Of a stretch of 64,000 nucleotides of DNA, positions 44,056-52,642 are shown in pieces (position 1 is the stretch's first letter; each line of letters begins with the position of its first letter). The notes beneath the pieces were generated by a model. The model ran no database searches and was not told where the DNA came from. It saw only the letters and a list, made by a program, of their open reading frames with translations. The stretch comes from Halanaerobium sp964649895 (GTDB taxonomy: Bacteria > Bacillota > Halanaerobiia > Halanaerobiales > Halanaerobiaceae): positions 72,041 to 136,040 of the forward strand of contig CAZYRX010000001.1 of assembly GCA_964649895.1 (NCBI GenBank). The letters run 5' to 3'. A program made the translations under genes and the position numbers.

Positions 44056-44883
44056 CTAACTGCAGTAAAAGGCAATACCGAGGGGAGTTACCAGTAATGT
44101 CTGTGAGGGTTTAACAATTTTTAAACCTGTTCTATCTGCTAGAACTTTTTCTATACCATCAATAGCACTTGTCCCACCGACAAGATATACAGTTTCTGCC
44201 TTGTATTTTCCTATATGATTATTGATAATTGATGCAATCTTTTCTATTACTGGAATAACCATTGGAAAAATTTCTGATTGATGTTCAGAAGATTTTTTCA
44301 TCTTTTCTGCTTTTTCAACACTTATATTCAAACCACCAGCTATAACAAGATTTAAATGTGTACCTCCAGTTGCTTCATCTGCAGTATAAACAACTTCACC
44401 TTCCTGCAAAATAGAAATCCCTGTTGTTCCACCACCAATATCAACAACTACTCCTCTTTCAATACCAAGTACAGCCGCTGCTGCAGTTGGTTCATCAACT
44501 ACATTTTTTACATGAAAACCTGCACCCTGAACAACATGTTTAAATGTATCTATGTCTCTATTTCCAGTTCCTGGTGGTACTGCAGTTGCAGCATACTCAA
44601 TTTTTCTATTTAATATATTCTCTAATTCTAATTTCATATTTTTAACTATTTTTAAAGCACCAACATAATCTACAACCAATCCATCTCTAACAACTGTTCC
44701 TTCTCTACTAGAAGCTAAAAGAGGCTTGTTTTTTTCATCAAGAAGAGTTAAGACAAGATTAGCTGTTCCCAAATCAACACCTGCTTTAATTTCACCTTCA
44801 TAATCTAAATTTTTTGGCTTATTTTCAATTAAATTCGCTAGTATATCTAAAGTATAGTTTGCTTTTTCTACATATTTATCCAT
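44056..44883 (-). CDS. EutJ-like actin/Hsp70-fold chaperone-like protein
   Basis: 275 residues. An ASKHA-fold ATP-binding protein: AGVDLGTANLVLTLLDE, VVDIGGGTTGISIL and VYLVGGTSAIDGIEKV are the phosphate and adenosine loops. This is the EutJ family, usually found in ethanolamine-type loci and thought to assist enzyme folding or reactivation. In this operon it occupies the place where pduL is expected. It lies just after the hairpin downstream of pduJ. Confidence 0.88.
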   Translation of the reverse strand: MDKYVEKANYTLDILANLIENKPKNLDYEGEIKAGVDLGTANLVLTLLDEKNKPLLASSREGTVVRDGLVVDYVGALKIVKNMKLELENILNRKIEYAATAVPPGTGNRDIDTFKHVVQGAGFHVKNVVDEPTAAAAVLGIERGVVVDIGGGTTGISILQEGEVVYTADEATGGTHLNLVIAGGLNISVEKAEKMKKSSEHQSEIFPMVIPVIEKIASIINNHIGKYKAETVYLVGGTSAIDGIEKVLADRTGLKIVKPSQTLLVTPLGIAFYCS

Positions 44884-44925
44884 ATCAGTTATAATCCTCC
44901 ATCAAAGATTAAAAACATTTTTTAT

Positions 44926-44960
44926 TAATCCCCCTTCAAGATTATTATGAAGGGGGATTA
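44926..44960. repeat. GC-rich hairpin between pduJ and the eutJ-like gene
   Basis: Perfect 13-base arms TAATCCCCCTTCA (44926-44938) and its complement (44948-44960) with a 9-base loop. On the minus strand no T tract follows (it reads AATAAAAAATG), so it is not a standard terminator. It may stop 3' exonucleases after RNA cleavage or act as a leaky terminator, which would lower expression of downstream genes relative to the shell and dehydratase genes. Confidence 0.8.
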
Positions 44961-44976
44961 TATTTATAAGAAGATC

Positions 44977-45285
44977 TTATAATTGTGATTCGTCTAATTC
45001 TTCTTCTGCTAATAATTTAGGTAAAAGTGTTTCTACATCTTGATGTGGTCTTGGAATTACGTGAACAGAAATCAATTCTCCAACTCTACCTGCAGCTGCT
45101 GCACCTGCATCAGTAGCAGCTTTAGTTGCACCAACATCACCTTTAACCATAACAGTGATTAAACCTGAACCTATTTTTTCATAGCCTATTAGTTTAACAT
45201 TAGCTGCTTTAACCATTGCATCAGCAGCTTCAACTGCTCCAATAAACCCTTTAGTTTCAATAAGACCTAAAGCTTCACCATTCAT
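44977..45285 (-). CDS. pduJ: Major BMC hexamer shell protein PduJ
   Basis: 102 residues. Single BMC domain almost identical in its core to PduA of this locus (GYEKIGSGLITVMV, GDVGATKAATDAGAAAA, SVHVIPRP), showing recent duplication or strong constraint. The C-terminal tail is longer and acidic (LLAEEELDESQL). It forms hexagonal facets whose pores pass small diols. Confidence 0.95.
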   Translation of the reverse strand: MNGEALGLIETKGFIGAVEAADAMVKAANVKLIGYEKIGSGLITVMVKGDVGATKAATDAGAAAAGRVGELISVHVIPRPHQDVETLLPKLLAEEELDESQL

Positions 45286-45305
45286 TTTTGTATTCCCCCT
45301 TCTAT

Positions 45306-46112
45306 TTATTCATCATCACCCATAATTTCGTCATAGTGAATACAGTCTGTTCTTAATTCTCCTTTTCTGCGCGGACAAGCTGGATCTCCACAGAGGTTAC
45401 ATATGTCTTCTTCATCTTTTTCTTCATCTTCGTCTTCGTCATCTTCTGCATCTTCTTCATCTTCATCAAAATATTCTGTTTCATCTAGTTCTTCTTCAAC
45501 TTCCTTTTTAGGTTCATCATCATATTCTGATTCTTCTTCCTCTTCTTCGGAATCAAACTCTTCTTCAGAATCTTGAATTTCATCTTCTGCTTCATCTAGA
45601 TCTTCTTCAGATTCTTTTTTAGATTCTTCTTCAGTCACTTGAGTATCAACCTCTGTTTCTTCTCCTTGCTCATCAATATCAAACTCTTCTTCTGGTTGAT
45701 CTTCGATATCTACCTCTTCAGTTTCCTCTTTGCTTTCCTTAACTTCTACTATTTCTTGAGATTCTTCTTGAGATTCTTCAGAGGTTTTATCAGCGCTTTC
45801 TTCAGGAGCTTTATCTTTTTTATATCCTACTGTATCATCAGTAAAGATCATTTTTTTATCTATATCCTGATGAGGTCTTGGAATTACATCAGAAGAAAAT
45901 ACTTCTCCCAATCTGGATGCAGCTGCTGCTGCAGCATCTACTGCAGACTTAACCGCTCCAATATCACCAGAAAATTTAATAACTACCATACCACCCCTGC
46001 TTATTTCATAACCAATTAACTTTACATTGGCCGATTTTACAGCTACATCTGCAGCTTCATAAGCAGCAAGTAGTCCAACAGTCTCAACCATTCCTATTGC
46101 AGTTCTGGACAT
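45306..46112 (-). CDS. pduK: BMC shell protein PduK with long acidic linker and cysteine motif
   Basis: 268 residues. An N-terminal BMC domain (residues 1-90: AIGMVETVGLLAAYEAADVA, VIPRPHQDI). From about residue 105 to 240 comes a strongly acidic low-complexity region of Glu/Asp/Ser. The last 30 residues carry CNLCGDPACPRRKGELRTDC, the PduK-type cysteine motif that may bind an Fe-S cluster or zinc. Salmonella PduK is about 160 residues with a short linker, so the length here is unusual. Probably a minor shell component. Confidence 0.88.
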   Translation of the reverse strand: MSRTAIGMVETVGLLAAYEAADVAVKSANVKLIGYEISRGGMVVIKFSGDIGAVKSAVDAAAAAASRLGEVFSSDVIPRPHQDIDKKMIFTDDTVGYKKDKAPEESADKTSEESQEESQEIVEVKESKEETEEVDIEDQPEEEFDIDEQGEETEVDTQVTEEESKKESEEDLDEAEDEIQDSEEEFDSEEEEEESEYDDEPKKEVEEELDETEYFDEDEEDAEDDEDEDEEKDEEDICNLCGDPACPRRKGELRTDCIHYDEIMGDDE

Positions 46113-46138
46113 ATTCCCTCCTTCCTTTGCTTAGCTAT

Positions 46139-46729
46139 TTAATTACTACTTTCTATATTTTTTAGTGCTTCCATTACTAGTTTTGTTATTTCTTTTACAG
46201 TATCTGATTCCTCATTAGAATTTATATTATCTTTAGAATTCAAATCCTCAATTTTATCAGAATTACTGTTTGCTGTGTTATTTTTTACATTATTTGTGGT
46301 ATTTTTTTCTGCATTATTAGTAACTGGATTATTTTGTGTATAGTCTCCACTTTCACTTAAAGTATAATAATCATCTTCTTGAGGAATTTCTTTGATTGGA
46401 ATTCCTTTTACAAGCCTTGCTGCATTAGAACCCATAATCTTTGCTTGGAAAAATTCATCAACCTTTTTTTTGAAAAAAGGGTTGTCAACATTCATTTTTT
46501 TATGCTGAATTACTATCTGATTATCATCTCCAACAGCAATCCCTACCCCAAGTCTAGATTTTTGGGCTGCATCTAAGGCAATTTGATTAACATTTTCTTC
46601 ACTAAAATAATAATCAAAGGGTATTCCTTCTTCTTCTAATCCATAACAAACATTATCAAAAAGATGATTTGATTCATACTTTTTCTGCAGTCCTATATAA
46701 ACAGAAGGTTTATTAGATTGATCAACCAT
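46139..46729 (-). CDS. pduH: Diol dehydratase reactivase small subunit PduH with C-terminal extension
   Basis: 196 residues; the usual PduH is about 115-120. Residues 1-115 are the reactivase fold (VYIGLQKKYESNHLFDN, GVGIAVGDDNQ, AARLVKGIPI). An Asn-rich linker follows (NNPVTNNAEKNTTNN), and then a terminal amphipathic helix SDTVKEITKLVMEALKNIES that looks like an encapsulation peptide. With PduG it swaps damaged cobalamin out of the dehydratase. The start overlaps pduG by 8 bases. Confidence 0.88.
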   Translation of the reverse strand: MVDQSNKPSVYIGLQKKYESNHLFDNVCYGLEEEGIPFDYYFSEENVNQIALDAAQKSRLGVGIAVGDDNQIVIQHKKMNVDNPFFKKKVDEFFQAKIMGSNAARLVKGIPIKEIPQEDDYYTLSESGDYTQNNPVTNNAEKNTTNNVKNNTANSNSDKIEDLNSKDNINSNEESDTVKEITKLVMEALKNIESSN

Positions 46730-48563
46730 TTATGACACTTCCCTCCGTTTCAAGATAGGAAAGCACTAATCCAGTAGCTACAGCATTTCGGGGTCCCATT
46801 ACACCTCTAATATTTCCACTTCCTGCAACTACACCATACTCAGAAAGTCGATTAGATATTAGGGTTGGAATTTCAAAATCTTTTGCAGAGCCGCCAACCA
46901 TAACAACAAAATCAATATCTCTTATGTTTCCGGTTGGAATGATTCTTTTTAATGCTCTTATTGCGTTTCTTACAAAAACATCATTTTTAGCTTCTCTTCT
47001 AACCTGCCTGATCCTATCTAAAGTATGATCAGAATGAATCGGAATCTTCTCATCATCAGCAAGAATAATAACTCGTCCAAATAATTTTGGATCTAAGGCT
47101 TGATCAAAGAATTTAACAGTTCCATCCTCATGTCTTATGTGAAATACACTTTCTACTTTAGCAAGAGGATTTTCTTTGATAAGTTCTGCTAATTTAAGAT
47201 CACTTAATCCTAATTCAATATTAATTAAAAGTGAAACCATATCTCCGGCACCTGCTAGATGTGTAGTATATATTTTATCTCTGGATGTAACCATTGCTGC
47301 ATCAGTTGAACCACCACCCATATCAAGAATAACAAGTGGTTTATCTGTGCCAGGTGTTGTGAGCGCTCCTAAGATAGCCATATTTGCTTCAACACCTGCA
47401 ATAACCACATCCACATTTGTCTCTTCTTCTAACCTGTCAGCGATTTTTTGCATAGGCAGCTGACTTGTTTTAACCATAGCTGCTAGACCAACTGCATTTT
47501 CCATTGCATGTTCTTCTGCAAGACCACCTGTAACTTTTTTGGGAACAAATGTATTTACAGCCAGAATATCTTTAATCTTAATTTCTGAAAGTGGTTGATC
47601 TGTAACTGTGCTCATCGTTTTTTTAACTCGATCAAGCATGCCACCAACATTTGTACCTGATTCTCCAGTAACATCTTTTATAGGCTGTATTTTTTCCAGT
47701 GAGTCCATAATTTCATCTGCACCAGAATCTACACCTATTTCAGATTTTCCTCGATCTCCCAGTATAGTTATTTTACCAGCTGGTATCTTCCGCTCTTCGA
47801 TATCACCTTCTGGAGTCCTAATTACAACAGCAGATCTGTTACCAATTAATGATCTGGCAACCGGGAAAATATGTTTTGTGTCTTCAGAATCCAACTCAAA
47901 GATAGTTGCAATCCCGTATGGATTAGACAGCTTTTCTATTGTTCCGCCTGGCCTTGCAACCTCTACAGCTGCTTTTTTAGCAAGTGGAATCTTATCAATA
48001 TATTTAACTTCATCTATTACAGGAATTTGCTTATCTAGACGATTAACAATCAAAACTGCATCATCTTTTTGAGCTACTGCTCCATTAACATTAACACCAC
48101 GCTCAATTGCTCTATTAATAATCTCAGCAGCATCTGCAAAATCTACATCTCCTGGTATAATAAGAATTACATCATCACCCGCTGTGCAGCTGTCTATCTC
48201 ATTTATTTTTATTGTATATCCTACACCCAGACCTATTCCTCCTGGTGTCCAGGGATCATGCCCAATCATGGTGGACTCTGTTATTACTGTTTCTGTTATG
48301 GTTTCCATTGCAACATCACCAATAACAGGAGTAGCTTCATTTAATCTAATTAAATCAATATCATCATAGTTAAGATCTACTTTTTTTAATGCTGAATCTA
48401 AAGATCTTATAATACCTTCTATGTTATCTATTGTACCCTTTAAACCAGTTGTCTTATATATACCATGTGATATAAAGTCAATATTCTGCTCTTCCTTATA
48501 AATCTTTGCTACAGCTACTTCTGTAGTGGAATTGCCGATATCAACTCCTACAATATATTCCAT
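46722..48563 (-). CDS. pduG: Diol dehydratase reactivase large subunit PduG
   Basis: 613 residues, normal length. ASKHA ATPase fold: VGVDIGNSTTEVAVA near the start, VILDMGGGSTDAAMV around residue 420, and VVMVGGSAKDFEIP near the end. It uses ATP hydrolysis to remove inactive cobalamin from PduCDE. It follows pduE by 23 bases and overlaps pduH. Confidence 0.96.
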   Translation of the reverse strand: MEYIVGVDIGNSTTEVAVAKIYKEEQNIDFISHGIYKTTGLKGTIDNIEGIIRSLDSALKKVDLNYDDIDLIRLNEATPVIGDVAMETITETVITESTMIGHDPWTPGGIGLGVGYTIKINEIDSCTAGDDVILIIPGDVDFADAAEIINRAIERGVNVNGAVAQKDDAVLIVNRLDKQIPVIDEVKYIDKIPLAKKAAVEVARPGGTIEKLSNPYGIATIFELDSEDTKHIFPVARSLIGNRSAVVIRTPEGDIEERKIPAGKITILGDRGKSEIGVDSGADEIMDSLEKIQPIKDVTGESGTNVGGMLDRVKKTMSTVTDQPLSEIKIKDILAVNTFVPKKVTGGLAEEHAMENAVGLAAMVKTSQLPMQKIADRLEEETNVDVVIAGVEANMAILGALTTPGTDKPLVILDMGGGSTDAAMVTSRDKIYTTHLAGAGDMVSLLINIELGLSDLKLAELIKENPLAKVESVFHIRHEDGTVKFFDQALDPKLFGRVIILADDEKIPIHSDHTLDRIRQVRREAKNDVFVRNAIRALKRIIPTGNIRDIDFVVMVGGSAKDFEIPTLISNRLSEYGVVAGSGNIRGVMGPRNAVATGLVLSYLETEGSVING

Positions 48564-48586
48564 GATCCCACCTACCTGTTATTAGC

Positions 48587-49090
48587 TTATCTATCACCTT
48601 TTAGACGCTTCCGCTTTTCATATACATGAGCAGCTTCTCTAATGAAATTAGCATTTATTACTGCACCATATTCATTTTCTAATTCATCTGCAATATCAAG
48701 CATCTCCTGTTTTGTTGAACGATAAGGACGTAATGCATTATATATTTCAAGTACTCTTTCGTCTCCAACTTTTGTCAACTCTGCAGCTCTTTCTAGGTTT
48801 TTTGCAAACTGCTCTCTATCTACTGACCTTGCTATTTCTGCCTGATGATTAAGTGTTTCTGCAGTGATTCTCAACTCAGAACCGGATGTTTCACCCGAAA
48901 CTATCTTTTTAAATTGAATATCATCTAATGTATGTCCTGAAGGAGTTTTAACCTTATCCTTGCTTTTTTCACCCATAGGATAATCTCTTGCAGTTAATCC
49001 ATTACCACTTTTTTTGGTAGATGAATTTCCTGATTTTTCAAGATTACCAAGAACATCACGTACAATAGATTCTACTAACTCCTTATCCAT
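48587..49090 (-). CDS. pduE: Diol dehydratase small subunit PduE
   Basis: 167 residues from the ATG at 49090, which has GGAGG eight bases upstream (a GTG at 49099 overlaps that RBS). The N-terminus MDKELVESIVRDVLGNLEKS is an encapsulation peptide. The rest is the gamma subunit of B12-dependent diol dehydratase (ITAETLNHQAEIARSVDREQFA, ALRPYRSTKQEMLDIADEL). Confidence 0.95.
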   Translation of the reverse strand: MDKELVESIVRDVLGNLEKSGNSSTKKSGNGLTARDYPMGEKSKDKVKTPSGHTLDDIQFKKIVSGETSGSELRITAETLNHQAEIARSVDREQFAKNLERAAELTKVGDERVLEIYNALRPYRSTKQEMLDIADELENEYGAVINANFIREAAHVYEKRKRLKGDR

Positions 49091-49117
49091 TAAATCCACC
49101 TCCTGATTTTTGAAAAA

Positions 49118-49774
49118 TTATTTAAATTCTACTTCAATTTCTACTACTTTTTTATTTGGATCAAGATATTTAACTTCCTTATTATAAAGCACAGCAGATA
49201 TTGCCTGATACTTTGGTCTAGCCATCTGATCATTTTTTGTTGTTACTGGTTCTGGATTTTCTCCTTTAGCATATCTAGCTGCATTTTTACCAATCTGTCT
49301 GTAAGTTGGTAAATCTACCAGTGGTGCCTGGGGAAACAATTCTAAATTAGCCAGTGGATTTAAATCTTTCTGGTGTATTAAAATTGTTCCTTTGGACTGT
49401 AGACCGATTCCTATTCCTGAACCACTAATTTGTGCAGCCTGATGTCCCATAAACCCAACATCAGCTGTAACGTAGTTTTTAACAATTCTTGCTTTAACGC
49501 CTTCTTCTTCAATACCAGCCATAACTTCTCTTAATATCTCACTATGACTAACCTCTGTCATAGTTTTTGATAATTTATTTCCAAAAGCAGGACCTATTGC
49601 AATTACAACTTCATCATTATCTCTGCCTTCTGATGCCCGGCCAGTTTCTCTGAGAACCATATTACCTGATCTATCAGGAGAATATGATTTTGTTTCAGAG
49701 TTACCGCCCTGATCAGACATACCCGAAAGCACGTCAACAACTATCTGGCGAATAGCATCTTCGTTTAACTGCAT
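49118..49774 (-). CDS. pduD: Diol dehydratase medium subunit PduD
   Basis: 218 residues. The beta subunit, which contacts the cobalamin. N-terminal encapsulation peptide (LNEDAIRQIVVDVLSGM). Core motifs VVIAIGPAFGNKLSKTM, RIVKNYVTADVGFMGHQAAQ, GIGLQSKGT and LFPQAPLV. It is between pduC and pduE with short gaps. Confidence 0.96.
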   Translation of the reverse strand: MQLNEDAIRQIVVDVLSGMSDQGGNSETKSYSPDRSGNMVLRETGRASEGRDNDEVVIAIGPAFGNKLSKTMTEVSHSEILREVMAGIEEEGVKARIVKNYVTADVGFMGHQAAQISGSGIGIGLQSKGTILIHQKDLNPLANLELFPQAPLVDLPTYRQIGKNAARYAKGENPEPVTTKNDQMARPKYQAISAVLYNKEVKYLDPNKKVVEIEVEFK

Positions 49775-49798
49775 TTTTGCACCTCCATATAATATAAT

Positions 49799-51469
49799 TT
49801 ATTCTCCAATATCTTCAGGATCTCTGGCAAACCTAATATTTTTTAGTTTTTCCCAGAGTTCATCTGGTACTCTATATCCAGTTCCAGGTCCAGCATAATC
49901 ATTTTGATCATTTACAGCACTAATACAATGGAAATTCTCATCAAAGATAGCCGATGTATGGAGATAATCTCCTGCTATTCTCTGCTTCAAAAGATTAAAG
50001 AAGTTTTCTGCAACATCTTCAAATCCATTCTTTTCAAGTGCCTGTACAATAGCTACACCTGTAGTTCCTCTGTTTAACATATCTTCAATGCCTCTAAAGT
50101 CTTCTCTTACATCACGATCAGGCATATCTTTACTTCCATGTGCATATGTGGCAGCTTCTACTTCCTCATCTGTAATATCAGGCATTCCTAATTCTTTAAA
50201 TACTGCCTGGAGAGCTTTAGCTCCTTTGTTTCTAATTTTGATAACATCTTCTTCATCTACAGGTACTAATCCACCATTAACTTTAAGGTCACGCTGTAGT
50301 GTTAAATAGTCATCATAATCATCAACATCATGAGTTGAGCCGGCAAACATATTATCATAGTTTGGAACAGCACTATAACCAGAGAAGATAAAGTCAGTGC
50401 CAGGTAAGAACTGCATTAACATTCTCGCTGTTCTTCTTGTACGGGAATGAGTAAATGTTTGGTCATTACCTGATGCACATTCTAGGTCTAGAATCATTGC
50501 AATTAAATTTTCTGCAAGCATTGCTCTAACTCCAGAAGGAACTGCACCTGGTACACCAACACAACTGATTGAACCATTCTGAATACCCTGAACTCCTGCA
50601 CCTTTTGTCATGTATAGACAGCGAGCTTCAAGATAAAGCATTGATTTACCATCAGCAAAACCCATCTCTGCTTCAGAACCGGTACCAGAAGTATATCTCA
50701 TTTTTAGTCCTCGAGAAGCATAGCCTGAAGCAAGGAAACTCTTAGACCATGGAGTATCATCACCATCAACAAATACCTGTTCTGTACCATAAACTGAAAC
50801 TGTTTCAGCATAAGCAGTAAATCCGCGCATACCCATTTCTAATTCCATTGCTTCTTCTACAGCACACTGAGTCAATACTCCACCGCGGCCGGTCTGTCCA
50901 CCAACCATTATGGAAATAGCATTAGAAGGAGCATATCTAACAATACCTACTGTTGTTTCTAACTCATCAAAACCACGCAGAGCTGCTTCAGCTGCATCTG
51001 CAGCAAGCAATGCTGGATGATCTTTTACATTAGTAACGTGACACTGATTTGAGGGAGTTTTTCTGGCCCTCATTTTCTGTACAGCAAACATCATTTCTAC
51101 AACATTCATATGTCCTATAACTTCTACTACCTTTGCAGGTGTCATACCAAGTCCTAATCTTTTTACTGCATCTCTGCTTACATTTACATCAACAATTTTA
51201 TGTGCTAACTCGCGTGAATCCTGGGCCATTACATCTTCAATAATATCTACATCAAGTGTATGATCAGCTATGAACTGATCCAGCATGTCAAAATCTTCAC
51301 GCTTTTTACCATCTAGTTCAACAATTTTTCCATTTTCTATATGGACACTTGGTTTTGGATCTTCTGGCCCTTCCATGGCAATCAAACCAGCTTCTGGCCA
51401 TTCTTTAATAAATCCATCCTGATGGACTGGACGTTCATCTAATATTTCAAATCGCTTGGATCTCTTCAC
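49799..51469 (-). CDS. pduC: Propanediol/glycerol dehydratase large subunit PduC
   Basis: 556 residues, normal length for the coenzyme-B12-dependent alpha subunit. It converts 1,2-propanediol to propionaldehyde (or glycerol to 3-hydroxypropionaldehyde). Conserved parts: NQCHVTNVKDHP (substrate histidine), DELETTVGIVRYAPSN (glutamate), GQTGRGGVLTQCAVEEA, and LECASGNDQTF with SRTRRTARM. This is the B12 enzyme, not the unrelated glycyl-radical dehydratase. Propanediol is favoured by the surrounding pdu genes. Confidence 0.96.
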   Translation of the reverse strand: MKRSKRFEILDERPVHQDGFIKEWPEAGLIAMEGPEDPKPSVHIENGKIVELDGKKREDFDMLDQFIADHTLDVDIIEDVMAQDSRELAHKIVDVNVSRDAVKRLGLGMTPAKVVEVIGHMNVVEMMFAVQKMRARKTPSNQCHVTNVKDHPALLAADAAEAALRGFDELETTVGIVRYAPSNAISIMVGGQTGRGGVLTQCAVEEAMELEMGMRGFTAYAETVSVYGTEQVFVDGDDTPWSKSFLASGYASRGLKMRYTSGTGSEAEMGFADGKSMLYLEARCLYMTKGAGVQGIQNGSISCVGVPGAVPSGVRAMLAENLIAMILDLECASGNDQTFTHSRTRRTARMLMQFLPGTDFIFSGYSAVPNYDNMFAGSTHDVDDYDDYLTLQRDLKVNGGLVPVDEEDVIKIRNKGAKALQAVFKELGMPDITDEEVEAATYAHGSKDMPDRDVREDFRGIEDMLNRGTTGVAIVQALEKNGFEDVAENFFNLLKQRIAGDYLHTSAIFDENFHCISAVNDQNDYAGPGTGYRVPDELWEKLKNIRFARDPEDIGE

Positions 51470-51517
51470 TTTTTTCCCTCCTTAAACAATTTTTGAGATA
51501 GTATACTGCATTCATTT

Positions 51518-52342
51518 TTAAATATATGGTTCAGTTACTGATTCTGGTTTGTCACCTAAACTGCCGAGGAGTTTTAAGCCAACTTCTCTTGCAGCAATTA
51601 CTGCCTGACGAACTGCTCCGGAATCACCACTGAAGAATAATATACACTCATTTGTTAGACTGGTACCATCTGCTGGACTGGCATAGCCAATAACATCTAT
51701 TGTTGCTGCTTTTACAGCTACATCTGCCATAACAACACCAATTGCAGCTGGAGCTCCTACACTAATACCAAAAGCCTTACCTTCTGGAGCATCAAAAGCA
51801 GTCTGAAGCGCCTTACTTGCTCTTGCTGTATATTGAAACTCTAAGTGACCTGCATCATTTGCATATACATCACCAAATGTGCGTTCCAGTTCTTCTAAAC
51901 ATACCTGAACAGCTCTTCTAGCATCAGAAACTTCTTCCGCACCAAAAACAATTAAGGAACCATGACCTGCTCCACCTTTAGTATCTCTTGGAAGCTCTAT
52001 TTTTACTACCTCAGTATTTGAAGCTTTTACAGCTTCGTCTGCAGCATATATCTGAGGTCCTGCACCAGTTCTTGCACCAATAATACCTAAAGAACGATAC
52101 TTCTTATCGATTCCCATCATTTCTCTTAATTTTGGATCAAGATTTGCAATTACAAGACCAATTGTATCTCCAATAGTTGTTCCTATAAATTCAGTTACTT
52201 CATTAGCCAGATTCAATTTAGCTTCACCACCTTTTTTATTTGCGCTCTTATCAACTTCTTTTGTTTCATTTTCTACATTTTCAGATTTTTGAATCCTGTT
52301 TAATACCTCGTTAACAAGTTCATTAATCTTCTGCTCATCCAT
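51518..52342 (-). CDS. pduB: BMC-T shell protein PduB
   Basis: 274 residues. N-terminal helix MDEQKINELVNEVLNRIQKS, which in Salmonella PduB links shell and enzyme core, then a Lys/Glu linker and two BMC domains (LGIIGARTGAGPQIYAADEA and GISVGAPAAIGVVMADVAV). Trimers form pseudo-hexamers with a gated pore. It lies 24 bases after pduA. Confidence 0.95.
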   Translation of the reverse strand: MDEQKINELVNEVLNRIQKSENVENETKEVDKSANKKGGEAKLNLANEVTEFIGTTIGDTIGLVIANLDPKLREMMGIDKKYRSLGIIGARTGAGPQIYAADEAVKASNTEVVKIELPRDTKGGAGHGSLIVFGAEEVSDARRAVQVCLEELERTFGDVYANDAGHLEFQYTARASKALQTAFDAPEGKAFGISVGAPAAIGVVMADVAVKAATIDVIGYASPADGTSLTNECILFFSGDSGAVRQAVIAAREVGLKLLGSLGDKPESVTEPYI

Positions 52343-52366
52343 ATTATTTTACCCTCCTCTCCGTTT

Positions 52367-52642
52367 TTATTCTTGTTGAAGAAGTAAATCTACATCTTCA
52401 TGGGGGCGTGGAATTACATGTACGGAGACAACTTCTCCAACCTTTCTAGCTGCAGCAGCTCCAGCATCCGTAGCAGCTTTAGTAGCTCCGACATCACCTC
52501 TTACCATTACAGTAATTAATCCAGACCCAATTTTTTCGTATCCCACTAATTTAACATTTGCGGATTTGACCATAGCATCAGCAGCTTTAATGGCACCAAC
52601 AAGACCAATAGTTTCTATCAGGCCTAACGCCTCTCTGGCCAT
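52367..52642 (-). CDS. pduA: Major BMC hexamer shell protein PduA
   Basis: 91 residues from the ATG at 52642, with an AAGGAGGG RBS about 7 bases upstream (a TTG one codon earlier is less likely). BMC domain with KIGSGLITVMVRGDVGA around the pore loop and VHVIPRPHEDV at the end. First gene of the operon. Confidence 0.96.
   Translation of the reverse strand: MAREALGLIETIGLVGAIKAADAMVKSANVKLVGYEKIGSGLITVMVRGDVGATKAATDAGAAAARKVGEVVSVHVIPRPHEDVDLLLQQE

Noticed and set aside
44926..44960. Intrinsic terminator after pduJ
   Set aside because: No T tract follows the stem on the coding strand, so it is listed as a hairpin of unknown role instead.
45639..46019. 126-codon open frame antisense to pduK
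   Set aside because: It mirrors the acidic GAA/GAT-rich linker of pduK, which reads as Phe/Ile/Leu/Ser on the other strand. No RBS or conservation sign.
49799..51469. Glycyl-radical (B12-independent) diol dehydratase
   Set aside because: No glycyl-radical motif or activating radical-SAM gene is present. The three-subunit PduCDE plus reactivase identifies the B12-dependent enzyme.
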